From: an uncultured Bacteroidales bacterium
GTDB taxonomy: Bacteria; Bacteroidota; Bacteroidia; Bacteroidales; Paludibacteraceae
Direction: 5' to 3'
Length of the DNA stretch: 43,305 bases
NCBI GenBank assembly: GCA_902798965.1
Contig: CADBYS010000034.1
Coordinates: 1 to 43,305, forward strand
Below are positions 1-8,345 of the stretch, one piece after another (within the stretch, counting starts at the first letter, position 1; every line of letters begins with the position of its first letter). The position numbers were made by a program, and so were the translations under genes. The notes below the pieces were generated by a model. It saw nothing but the letters and a program-made list of their open reading frames with translations. It had not been told where the DNA came from and did not search any database.

Positions 1-774
1 GCTCGGAGTTGGCAACCATCTTCAAGGTATAATCACCTACCGGCAGCCCGCTAATATTCAAATCAAACGAACCGCTGGCTGCAGCTGCCTGTGCTGTTGA
101 CAATGCCGTCTTGCCGACAATATAATACTTGTACGTCGTAGCATCCGTCGTCGTGTAGTTCACGGTTGTAGTGGAAGCAACACCACAAGGATTGTCTATA
201 CTCGAGATCGTTACGGCAGGTTTCGGATAAACAGTGAACGTCTCACTTACCGTATCGCTCACGCAGTTGGCGGAGTTGGCAACCAACTTCAAGGTATATG
301 TGCCAGCACTCAGGCTACTGATATCAAGCGTGAATGTGCCGCTTGCTACTGCCGTTTGCGCAGCCGATAGACTCGTCTTGCCTACAATGTAATACTTGTA
401 TGTCGTCGCATCCGTCGTCTTATATGTTACCGTTGTACCGTTCTCATAGTCGCATTGGTTATCGATGCTCTCGATGCTTGCAGTCGGTTTGGGATAAACT
501 ACGAACGTCTCACTTGCCGTATCGCTGACACAATGATCGGAATTGGCAACCAGCTTCAAGGTATAAGTGCCTGCATCCAGACTGCTGATATCCAGCGTAA
601 ACGTTCCGCTGGCGGCAGCCGTCTTGGCTTCGGACAATGCCGTTTGACCTACAATGTAATACTTGTACGTCGATGCATCCGTCGTCTTATACGTTACGGT
701 TGTACTGTTTACGTAATCGCACAGGTTATCGATACCCTCGATACTTGCCGTTGGTACAGCATAGATATCAAACG
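1..774 (-). repeat. tandem 267-bp (89-aa) Ig-domain repeats in the adhesin
   Basis: The same sequence recurs with a period of 267 bp: CGGAGTTGGC at 4 and at 271, and TCTCAC at 241 and at 508. It encodes about three copies of an 89-residue Ig-like domain with strong DNA-level similarity, unlike the more divergent domains upstream. The similarity suggests recent duplication and possible copy-number change by recombination. The array continues beyond the window edge. Confidence 0.85.
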
Positions 775-3700
775 AACTCTTTACCTCTTTCGTGGAATGT
801 GTGGTCGTGTTCTCTGCCGTGATAGTTATGTCGTACGTACCTTCCGTCCATCCGGTAGTCTTCTTTAGGTAGAAGTCAGTAACCGTTGCCGTTGCATTCT
901 GGTTGGTTACCTTTTGGCCATCACTGTCAATGACTACGTTGTCCTTCTTTACTACGTAATGTATCGTGTCGGCATACGTAGTCTCAACCTGAGCAAAAAT
1001 AGTGTCATCGCCTGCGCACCTACCCTCTGTCAGACTGTTGAGCTTGATGGTTGTCGGGTCGTAAATGGTAAACTGAACAGCAGCAATCGTATCGTTACAT
1101 CCATGAGCCGTTGTCACGCCGCCATACAGGTAATAGATACCCGGATTCCATTCCTCCATACCTGTCAGATTGAACGAACCGCTGGCAACCGGTGTTCCGC
1201 TCATGATTGTTCCGCTCTTGAGCACAGCGCTCGATGCCCATGTGCCCAAGTCGTAGGTCGCCTTATCAACAATATACCAGCGCGCCGAGGTAGCTTGCGA
1301 GTTATCCGCGAAGTTAACAGCATGAGTGCCATACGGTTGCGGGGCACTCAGGTCATCCGACGACGAGGTGAAGTGCATGTTCGAACGAGCAAAGATCTCA
1401 AAGCCCTTGCTTACCGTATCGCTCAAGCAACCGGTGGTCGCATTGCTCGTCAGGATGCGAATCGTGTAGCTATTGCCTTTCAGGGTATTGATGTCAGCAT
1501 CGAAATAAGCAGTTCCCACTGTTTCGGTTTCCGTGATTGCCGCTACAGATTTGTGCTTGCTTTCCGTCGTGCCTTGCATGATCCAATACTCAAATCGGTC
1601 AGCCGCATCATTGTGCTTGAACTCAACGCGCGTCTTGCTATCCTCGCACTTCTCGATTACAGTGATATCACTTACCGTCGGCTTTTCATAGATATGGAAT
1701 GTCACATCCGCTATCGTCGCGCCCTTGCAACCATACTTCGACTCGGCATGAGCACGGAACGTATAATCGCCAGCTGCCCAACCGCTTGTAGTAATATCAA
1801 ACGTGAACGGAGCGCTGCCGCTGGTGGGAACCAAAGTCTCTTGATTCGTATATTTGCCATCAACCGTCCAAATAATCTTCTTGGCATCTACCGGCGTGTA
1901 CGTTACGGTAACCTTACTTGCCGGATGGCACTCATTGGCTATCGTCAGCGAACTGATTGACGGCTGGTTGTTGATTACCAGATTCAGTGTATCGCTCTTG
2001 CTCTCGCAACCCGTTACCGTATTGAACGACTGCAGAACCAGGTAGTATGTTCCGTCTGTGTACGTCTTCAGTCCCGCGATCTCAAACGCTGTCTCGCTGG
2101 TGCGGCGCATTCCGCCTTGTGCCTTAGGTGCAGTACCCAAAGACGCTAACAAGCGATAGTAGATTGAATCGGCATGCGTAGCCGTATAGTGTACAGTCCA
2201 CGTGTTGTCTGTTCCTTCGCAGATAGAGTCGTTGCGGTTGGTAACATTTACCGTAGGTTTATGATTGATTACGAACGACTTCTCTGCTGCCACGCTGCCG
2301 CAACCGTTATCCGAAACGGCTGTCACGCGCAGTGTGTACGTGTCTGCTGCCCAGTTAGCCGTGTTCAGCGTAATGGTCGAGCCGGTCTTACCGCTATTAT
2401 GTTCGCCGGTCATCACATCCTCACCCTTCAGCACATCGTAATCATACTTCGTTGCGCCCGTGAGCGAACTGATGGTTGCCGTGACGGTAGCCGTCTGCTC
2501 GCAGATATCAGCTATATCATTCAGCGTCAGCGACGGCTGCGGATGGATAGTAATCTTACGCGTCTTAGCCTCAGCGGTGTTGCAGTTTTGCGGATCTTTC
2601 GATACAGCCGTAATGCTTACCGTGTAGTCGTGACCGCCCTCTAAGCCGCTGGTATTCACCTCTATCCATCCACTGGCAGCCAATGTGCCTGTTCCTTGAA
2701 TAGCTGTAGATATACCATAACCGGTCAATGAGTAGGTATATGTGCCGCCCACAGCCGCAGCATTGGCCGTGTAGCGGATAGATGCCTTCGCTGCCGGATA
2801 GCAAACATCCGTATCACTCGGCAAGGTGATCTCCGGCAACGGATAGACAGTGAAGTTCTTTTCAGCTACCTCACTCTCGCAACCTGCTGCGGATTTCACC
2901 TTGAACTGTAAGGTATAATCGCCGGCACTCAGCGAACCGATACCCAGCGAGAAACTGCCCTCCGACAGACTGCTTACAAGCTTCCATTCGCCTAACCAAT
3001 CAGTCTGATCCTTAATCTTGTAGTTGTACAGTTTTGCATCGGTTACCGAACAGGTGACGGATGTCGTTGTCTTGTCATCGCAAGCATTCGCAATGTTCGT
3101 TATCGTTGCCGTAGGAATAACGTTTACAGTCACTTGCACCGTATCCGCCTTGCTCGTACAGTCATAATCCTCGTGATGCGACTTGGCTATAGCGTACAAT
3201 ATATACTCACCTACCGACAACGTGTCAACCTTCGCAATCGTAAAGCTCGAGCCCAACGAAGTGATCGTTCCGGTCTTATATACCGCACTGCCTTTCTTAA
3301 GGAAGTACTCGAACGAAGTGACGTTTGCCGAACGGGTATAAGCAACCACCAGATTCTCTTGCTTGCCGTAGCAGAAGGCATCATCGTTTATCAAGTCAAT
3401 CGTCGGCTGCTCATATACCTCGAAACTAACCGACTGCTTATCGCCCGTACAACTGTGCTCCGAAACCGGCGTAGTTTCTATCGTATAGTTACCCGGGCTC
3501 AAGGTATCGGTGCGAACGGTTATCTTGCCTGCCGAAGCGGCTACCGACTGACCGGTGATCCAGTCTGCCGAACCTTTCTTGATGATATAGTTGATTGTCT
3601 GCGCATCACTGTGCGTGAACGCTACCTCACGATTTGCCACTTCCGTCTCGCACACATTATCCGGAGTTGCCAGAGTCTTAATCTGCGGAATAGGAAACAC

Positions 3701-6700
3701 CTCAAACTCCTTGCTTACCTCCGTAGCAGCACAGCCGTGATCGTTCGTGGCTTGTACATACAGCACATACTTGCCTGCCGACAAGGTGTCGGTTCCTGTC
3801 CACTTGATTGTTCCGTCAATCGTGGTGATCGGCGCAGCCGAACCGCCCTTCAGCGCACCCGCCTTCGTCTTCACCGTATAAGTGTACGAACTTGTCGAAG
3901 GCAATACGGGGAACGTGTAAGTGGCTGTCAGCGCTGTTCCTTTGCACTTACCTTCGATGTCATTCAGCACAATAGATGCCGTATCGTAAATCTCGAAGTC
4001 CAAAGTGCCGTACGCTAAACCCGTTGAATCACAGTAACTTGTCCAGACACTGTCAATCTTCAGCTGATAGTTACCCGCAGCCTGCAATTGCGCTTTCGGG
4101 ATTGTCAGCGAACTGCCTTTTGCAACCTTAAATGGCCCATAAACGCCACTCGGCTTGGTCAGTTGCCACTTGATCTGCGTGGTGTTCGCCGAAGCGGTAT
4201 AGGTGATCACCTCATCGGCTGTCACAGCTGTCACGCACTTGCTCGGAGCTGCGGACGTGATCTTTGCCGTAGGCATCGGATGGATCACGATCGGGGTCTT
4301 CACTGTATCACTCGGGCACGGACAATTAGCCACAATCAGCAAGGTATCAACATATTCCGCATCTCCTTCGGGCACATTCAGCGCGCTGACATTCAGGCTG
4401 AACGTCTGTTCTGCGCCGTTCGCCGGCTTGATGCCTTTCATCGTGCCTACACCCGCACTCTTAATATAGTAGTAGCAGGTATCGGCGTCTTGCGTGCGGT
4501 AGGTTACGGTGGCAGAGCTCTCCGTATCACAAACCGAATCAACCACAACCGACTTCACTTGCGGCTGCAAATTGATCGTAATCGTATCATGCGACCAAAC
4601 ACTGTCGCAACCCAAGGCGGATATCGGTTGAGTGTGCAGAACATACTTGCCGGCATCCCAACCATCCGTACTGATCGTAAACTTCTTGGTCGCATTGACA
4701 TCAATAACCGTCTCCGCAATCTTTGACGTGGTACTGCCGGCGGGAGTAACATGATAGCGTATCTTCACCGCATCCGTCGGAACATACGTAATCTCGTACT
4801 CACTTGCCGGATAGCATTGCGCTGCTATCGGATTGATTTTTAGCGACGGACGGTTCTTGATTACCAACGGTACTTCATCCACCACACTCTCGCAAAGCGT
4901 ATCATTAAACGCCTGCACCCTGAGTTTATACGTGCCGTCTGTCAAGGTTCCCAGAGTCCCCATGTTGAACGAGGTTTGGGTAGTACGACGCATACCGCCG
5001 CTTCGTTTCAACTCATTCCCCGGATTCGTGCGCAACTCGTAATACAGCGAGTCGGCATAGGCTGCGGTGTAATTCACTGTCCACGAGAGCGTTGCGCCCG
5101 GATAGGCTTCGCACAGAGAATCCTCCCTGTTCTCAATCGTTATCGTCGGCTTGTAACTTACATGCAACCGCAGTATATGAATCGAGTCAGGATACGGATA
5201 AACCTTCGAGAGCAAGGTATCGCGAATCTCATAGTTACCAGGCACATCCGTCGCATAAATATCCGATGATCCTTCACCGTCCACATTGTATATCATGGCA
5301 CTGGTCTTCAGATTCTCACGGCTCAACTTATGTCCCGTACCTATACCATGACCCAAATCAGTCCAATTCGTATATAGATTATGCTGACAAACAGTGTCAT
5401 ACTCCGTTGCCATGATGATGTTTTTCGTCACGTGCAACTTCAAATAGAATATTGAATCGCAATCGTAAACATCGGTATGATAAATCAGCGAGTCGAAAAT
5501 CACTTTTTCCGTCTCTCCGTCTTCCCAGCGATGCGCTGCATTCTTGATCGTATCGTTCGCACCATACTCAATCGGGGCTTTTCGTCCCTTCTCGTCAGAA
5601 TCTGCCGGATCAGAGGTGTTACCATACTTTTTCGTCAGATCCAACTCTCCCCTGTCGCGAGCTCCGGGCAAGTTAAATGCATGCTTCGAACTCTTATCCC
5701 ATAAATATTTCAGCGACTTTGCCGTTACCCATGTTTCCAACGTATCATAGTAAACCGGATGCACACTCAGCGCAACGCGTATTGAGTCTGTATCTTTAAT
5801 ATTGGTAAGCGGTGAATGACGGTAAACATAGAATCGTATGGTATGCGTTGTATCACCTTCGGAAATCTTATGACCATACATGTGCTGAGCACTGTAATCA
5901 TCCCCATCGGGATAGCTCACAAATGTTACGCCCTCGCCCAAATCCCAACGCACACTATCATGAGGGTAATCCACTTTACCGGTAAAGTGAATACCCGGAT
6001 GGCGGTTACAATAATCAAGCGATTTGCCATGAACAACCTCATTATCATCCACAAACATTACCGGTGCTGCCGGTGAAACGTTGAAACCGCTTGCATAATA
6101 GTAGGCATTGATATTACCTAAACCATATGAAGTGAGAATAAACTTGCTGAAATGATTCTCGAATTCGTGCTTCTGATCACTATTCTCGTCATTGCCTACA
6201 ACTAACTTAATTACTGAATAATCCGTTCCGGGGAAAGCAACAACCTCATATATCAAATCAGGATCAGGATTTGTTGTAATATAGTTGCCGTCAAACTTCA
6301 TTGAATCCACGGCATTTGTCGGCAGAACAATATTTACGAAAAACAGTGCCATATCGTTGGCAGTCTTACCCAATGTCATCTTATGCGTTCCTTGCCGTAA
6401 CGGAGGAATGCATGCTACAGCAGGCGCACCAACTGCCTGCCCCTCATACATATTTAACGCATTGTTCGGAATAAAAGATGACACCGTTACAGGGTGAGAC
6501 GCTGTAACATAAATATCTTCATACTGGTTAGCAAGATTGTTTGTACTGCTCGCATACGAAGATGAATTTGGGTTCGATGAAGTATTCTCCATCCACGGAA
6601 ACTCGAAGGTCGAAAAGGCACTTAGAGTTTCTGTTTTTGTCTTGCCGTTAAGATCTCGGATTGTAACTGTTGTTCCATCATATACAGCTGTTATACGCAC

Positions 6701-7678
6701 TATCGCAAACGTCTCTTCGAATAACCCTGTCGGAAGTTTTGCAACCAGAAACTCCTTGCCCCAGGCGGAGATAGGCAAAGCCTGCTCCAGGAAGTAGTTC
6801 TGCGTATGTCCACCTATATACGGAGCACGAGTAGCCTCATCTGCCTGAAAAACAGCAAATACTGAATCCGCGACTATTGACGTACCTGCTAACGTATAAT
6901 AGAAAGTAGAGAATCCCTGTTTGAATGTTTGTGTAGATTTAACAAAATAGACATCACCCTTATTAAGTGTTAACGTCTTCTCTGTATAACCACTCGGAAC
7001 CGTCAATGCAGCTGAATTACCTTTAGTCTCTCTATGACGTATCGTCAAATGGGTGTTGTTCTTTACAGCCACTATTGCATACTCGGAACAGAAAGTTGGA
7101 TGGTTGGTTCTTCCTGTCTGCACAACATACTCATTGCCCAATGCATGTTCCGGCAAAACAAATGTTGACTCATAGAATGAACCATCGCGTGCGGCTGCAT
7201 ATAGAGAAATAGTATCTGTCACTGCACCGGTTGTTACCAATACCGAATGACGATTGCCTGATTCTACCCCTGCATCCTCAGCCAAGTTATACACCTTATC
7301 CTTATTCAACGTCATGGTAAGTTGTCCCGTTGCAGGGATGGTGTGCGTTTCCGTACTATTATCTTGAGTATATGTCAACGTAACAGCAATACCGGAACGG
7401 CCTGCTGCTACAAGTGTCACCTCACGATCGGCCTCATTCTCAGCCGCTCCTTTGTTGTTACTCAGGAACGTCACCCAGAATTTTGTACCCTCGGAAGGAA
7501 CATAATCCGGCACAGACGACGTATCTGCATAACTCTCCATAACGGGATATACTGCACCCACTGCGGTTAAACCGATCATCAACGCCAACGCGGCGCGCCG
7601 CGACAGCGCACCGAACCGGGCAAGTTTCAACACTCCGATTTTCAACAATCTGCTTTGTATCATAGTCAAACGCTTCAT
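1..7678 (-). CDS. giant IgGFc-binding-like adhesin, C-terminus outside window
   Basis: Large secreted surface protein, 2559 codons visible; the frame is open at position 1, so the C-terminus lies outside the window. The start at 7678 (MKRLTMIQSR) is followed by a long basic and hydrophobic signal sequence ending near residue 50. Residues about 57-520 read like the IgGFc-binding N-terminal domain found in many Bacteroidota secreted proteins (GTKFWVTFLSNNKG, then repeated beta-rich blocks). A PKD-like segment follows (DSVRWDLGEG), then a long series of Ig-like domains with motifs such as SDTVSETFTVYPKP. The last three visible domains are near-identical 89-residue repeats. The frame was checked at both ends and agrees. 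A promoter match lies 129-160 bp upstream. A type IX secretion signal would be expected in the missing C-terminus. Role in adhesion is inferred from the family. Confidence 0.85.
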   Translation of the reverse strand, partial: MKRLTMIQSRLLKIGVLKLARFGALSRRAALALMIGLTAVGAVYPVMESYADTSSVPDYVPSEGTKFWVTFLSNNKGAAENEADREVTLVAAGRSGIAVTLTYTQDNSTETHTIPATGQLTMTLNKDKVYNLAEDAGVESGNRHSVLVTTGAVTDTISLYAAARDGSFYESTFVLPEHALGNEYVVQTGRTNHPTFCSEYAIVAVKNNTHLTIRHRETKGNSAALTVPSGYTEKTLTLNKGDVYFVKSTQTFKQGFSTFYYTLAGTSIVADSVFAVFQADEATRAPYIGGHTQNYFLEQALPISAWGKEFLVAKLPTGLFEETFAIVRITAVYDGTTVTIRDLNGKTKTETLSAFSTFEFPWMENTSSNPNSSSYASSTNNLANQYEDIYVTASHPVTVSSFIPNNALNMYEGQAVGAPAVACIPPLRQGTHKMTLGKTANDMALFFVNIVLPTNAVDSMKFDGNYITTNPDPDLIYEVVAFPGTDYSVIKLVVGNDENSDQKHEFENHFSKFILTSYGLGNINAYYYASGFNVSPAAPVMFVDDNEVVHGKSLDYCNRHPGIHFTGKVDYPHDSVRWDLGEGVTFVSYPDGDDYSAQHMYGHKISEGDTTHTIRFYVYRHSPLTNIKDTDSIRVALSVHPVYYDTLETWVTAKSLKYLWDKSSKHAFNLPGARDRGELDLTKKYGNTSDPADSDEKGRKAPIEYGANDTIKNAAHRWEDGETEKVIFDSLIYHTDVYDCDSIFYLKLHVTKNIIMATEYDTVCQHNLYTNWTDLGHGIGTGHKLSRENLKTSAMIYNVDGEGSSDIYATDVPGNYEIRDTLLSKVYPYPDSIHILRLHVSYKPTITIENREDSLCEAYPGATLSWTVNYTAAYADSLYYELRTNPGNELKRSGGMRRTTQTSFNMGTLGTLTDGTYKLRVQAFNDTLCESVVDEVPLVIKNRPSLKINPIAAQCYPASEYEITYVPTDAVKIRYHVTPAGSTTSKIAETVIDVNATKKFTISTDGWDAGKYVLHTQPISALGCDSVWSHDTITINLQPQVKSVVVDSVCDTESSATVTYRTQDADTCYYYIKSAGVGTMKGIKPANGAEQTFSLNVSALNVPEGDAEYVDTLLIVANCPCPSDTVKTPIVIHPMPTAKITSAAPSKCVTAVTADEVITYTASANTTQIKWQLTKPSGVYGPFKVAKGSSLTIPKAQLQAAGNYQLKIDSVWTSYCDSTGLAYGTLDFEIYDTASIVLNDIEGKCKGTALTATYTFPVLPSTSSYTYTVKTKAGALKGGSAAPITTIDGTIKWTGTDTLSAGKYVLYVQATNDHGCAATEVSKEFEVFPIPQIKTLATPDNVCETEVANREVAFTHSDAQTINYIIKKGSADWITGQSVAASAGKITVRTDTLSPGNYTIETTPVSEHSCTGDKQSVSFEVYEQPTIDLINDDAFCYGKQENLVVAYTRSANVTSFEYFLKKGSAVYKTGTITSLGSSFTIAKVDTLSVGEYILYAIAKSHHEDYDCTSKADTVQVTVNVIPTATITNIANACDDKTTTSVTCSVTDAKLYNYKIKDQTDWLGEWKLVSSLSEGSFSLGIGSLSAGDYTLQFKVKSAAGCESEVAEKNFTVYPLPEITLPSDTDVCYPAAKASIRYTANAAAVGGTYTYSLTGYGISTAIQGTGTLAASGWIEVNTSGLEGGHDYTVSITAVSKDPQNCNTAEAKTRKITIHPQPSLTLNDIADICEQTATVTATISSLTGATKYDYDVLKGEDVMTGEHNSGKTGSTITLNTANWAADTYTLRVTAVSDNGCGSVAAEKSFVINHKPTVNVTNRNDSICEGTDNTWTVHYTATHADSIYYRLLASLGTAPKAQGGMRRTSETAFEIAGLKTYTDGTYYLVLQSFNTVTGCESKSDTLNLVINNQPSISSLTIANECHPASKVTVTYTPVDAKKIIWTVDGKYTNQETLVPTSGSAPFTFDITTSGWAAGDYTFRAHAESKYGCKGATIADVTFHIYEKPTVSDITVIEKCEDSKTRVEFKHNDAADRFEYWIMQGTTESKHKSVAAITETETVGTAYFDADINTLKGNSYTIRILTSNATTGCLSDTVSKGFEIFARSNMHFTSSSDDLSAPQPYGTHAVNFADNSQATSARWYIVDKATYDLGTWASSAVLKSGTIMSGTPVASGSFNLTGMEEWNPGIYYLYGGVTTAHGCNDTIAAVQFTIYDPTTIKLNSLTEGRCAGDDTIFAQVETTYADTIHYVVKKDNVVIDSDGQKVTNQNATATVTDFYLKKTTGWTEGTYDITITAENTTTHSTKEVKSSFDIYAVPTASIEGIDNLCDYVNSTTVTYKTTDASTYKYYIVGQTALSEAKTAAASGTFTLDISSLDAGTYTLKLVANSDHCVSDTASETFVVYPKPTASIESIDNQCDYENGTTVTYKTTDATTYKYYIVGKTSLSAAQTAVASGTFTLDISSLSAGTYTLKLVANSANCVSDTVSETFTVYPKPAVTISSIDNPCGVASTTTVNYTTTDATTYKYYIVGKTALSTAQAAAASGSFDLNISGLPVGDYTLKMVANSE

Positions 7679-7698
7679 ATTCGCGATTATATTTTTCG

Positions 7699-7730
7699 TT
7701 TGTTAATATTCCACTTTGTTAATATTCCAC
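7699..7730. repeat. perfect 16-bp tandem duplication in adhesin 5' leader
   Basis: TTTGTTAATATTCCAC occurs twice with no gap, 21 bp upstream of the adhesin start codon. It lies in the predicted 5' untranslated leader and could alter translation or transcript stability. No known family recognised. Confidence 0.8.
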
Positions 7731-7806
7731 TGATTACGTGCGCACTGCGCGCGCAGAGTATGCGTCACACGTATATATACATACACACGCACACACAATT
7801 AACCTG

Positions 7807-7838
7807 CAAAATTACAAAAAAAAAATGACTTTTGCAAA
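7807..7838 (-). promoter_or_regulatory. Bacteroidota-type promoter for the adhesin
   Basis: On the minus strand TTTG (7838-7835), a 20-nt spacer and TAATTTTG (7814-7807) match the Bacteroidota -33/-7 consensus. Transcription would begin near 7800, giving a leader of about 120 nt. Confidence 0.6.
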
Positions 7839-7873
7839 TTTTTCAGTCATTTTTTCCCTTTCGCTACCTCAAT

Positions 7874-7919
7874 ATTGCGATTTTACAATTCTGCAAATTG
7901 CGATTTTACAATTCTGCAA
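7874..7919. repeat. perfect 23-bp tandem duplication
   Basis: The 23-nt unit beginning ATTGCGATTTTACAATTC occurs at 7874-7896 and again at 7897-7919 without mismatch, about 36 bp upstream of the adhesin promoter's -33 box. It could be a duplicated regulator-binding site or a slippage product. Confidence 0.85.
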
Positions 7920-8208
7920 AAACGTTGGAGTATGGAAGCCGCGGAATATACGGAATCCCTTGTAACCCGTCCGATCCGTCTAATCCGTACAGATTTATTC
8001 TGTCTCTTTTTCGACTCCTTTCGTCCCCCGACATATGGTCGGAAATCATGGCCTCACCGTAGGATCACCGTAGAATCCCCACAGGATCACCGTAGGATAC
8101 TCCGCCATTTTTTGCATACACATGCTAATACTATATATATACATAGTATATATATACTTTTTGTTAAATCAGGCAGGAATTATGCAAATTGAATTATTCA
8201 AATCAAAT

Positions 8209-8234
8209 AAAAGTGGACACTTTCGCCCACTTTT
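8209..8234 (-). terminator. probable terminator of the S9 peptidase gene
   Basis: Inverted repeat AAAAGTGG (8209-8216) / CCACTTTT (8227-8234) with a 10-nt loop, 112 bp downstream of the peptidase stop codon, followed on the minus strand by an AT-rich stretch. Its U-tract is weak. Confidence 0.4.
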
Positions 8235-8345
8235 GTAATATCCAAATTGCAAGAATCGATGCAATTGTCTTTAATAGTCTTTAATAGTTGACTAAAAAAG
8301 TCCAATGTAATTCGTTTAATTCGCTTAATTCGTGAACCCTCATCC

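Larger units (their letters stand above)
7679..8345. other. 667-bp intergenic region with several short tandem repeats
   Basis: No credible gene. It holds the adhesin leader and promoter; an alternating purine-pyrimidine tract at 7738-7797 (GCGCGC, CACACGTATATATAC) that could form Z-DNA; a perfect 23-bp tandem duplication at 7874-7919; decayed CCGTAGGATCA repeats at 8055-8096; an alternating TA tract at 8130-8157; and AATTCGYTT and TCTTTAATAG repeats at 8268-8334. The hairpin at 8209-8234 (AAAAGTGG/CCACTTTT) is described separately. Confidence 0.7.

Noticed and set aside
334-7570. Many plus-strand frames of 60-348 codons
   Set aside because: All lie opposite the giant minus-strand adhesin, whose frame agrees at both ends of the segment.
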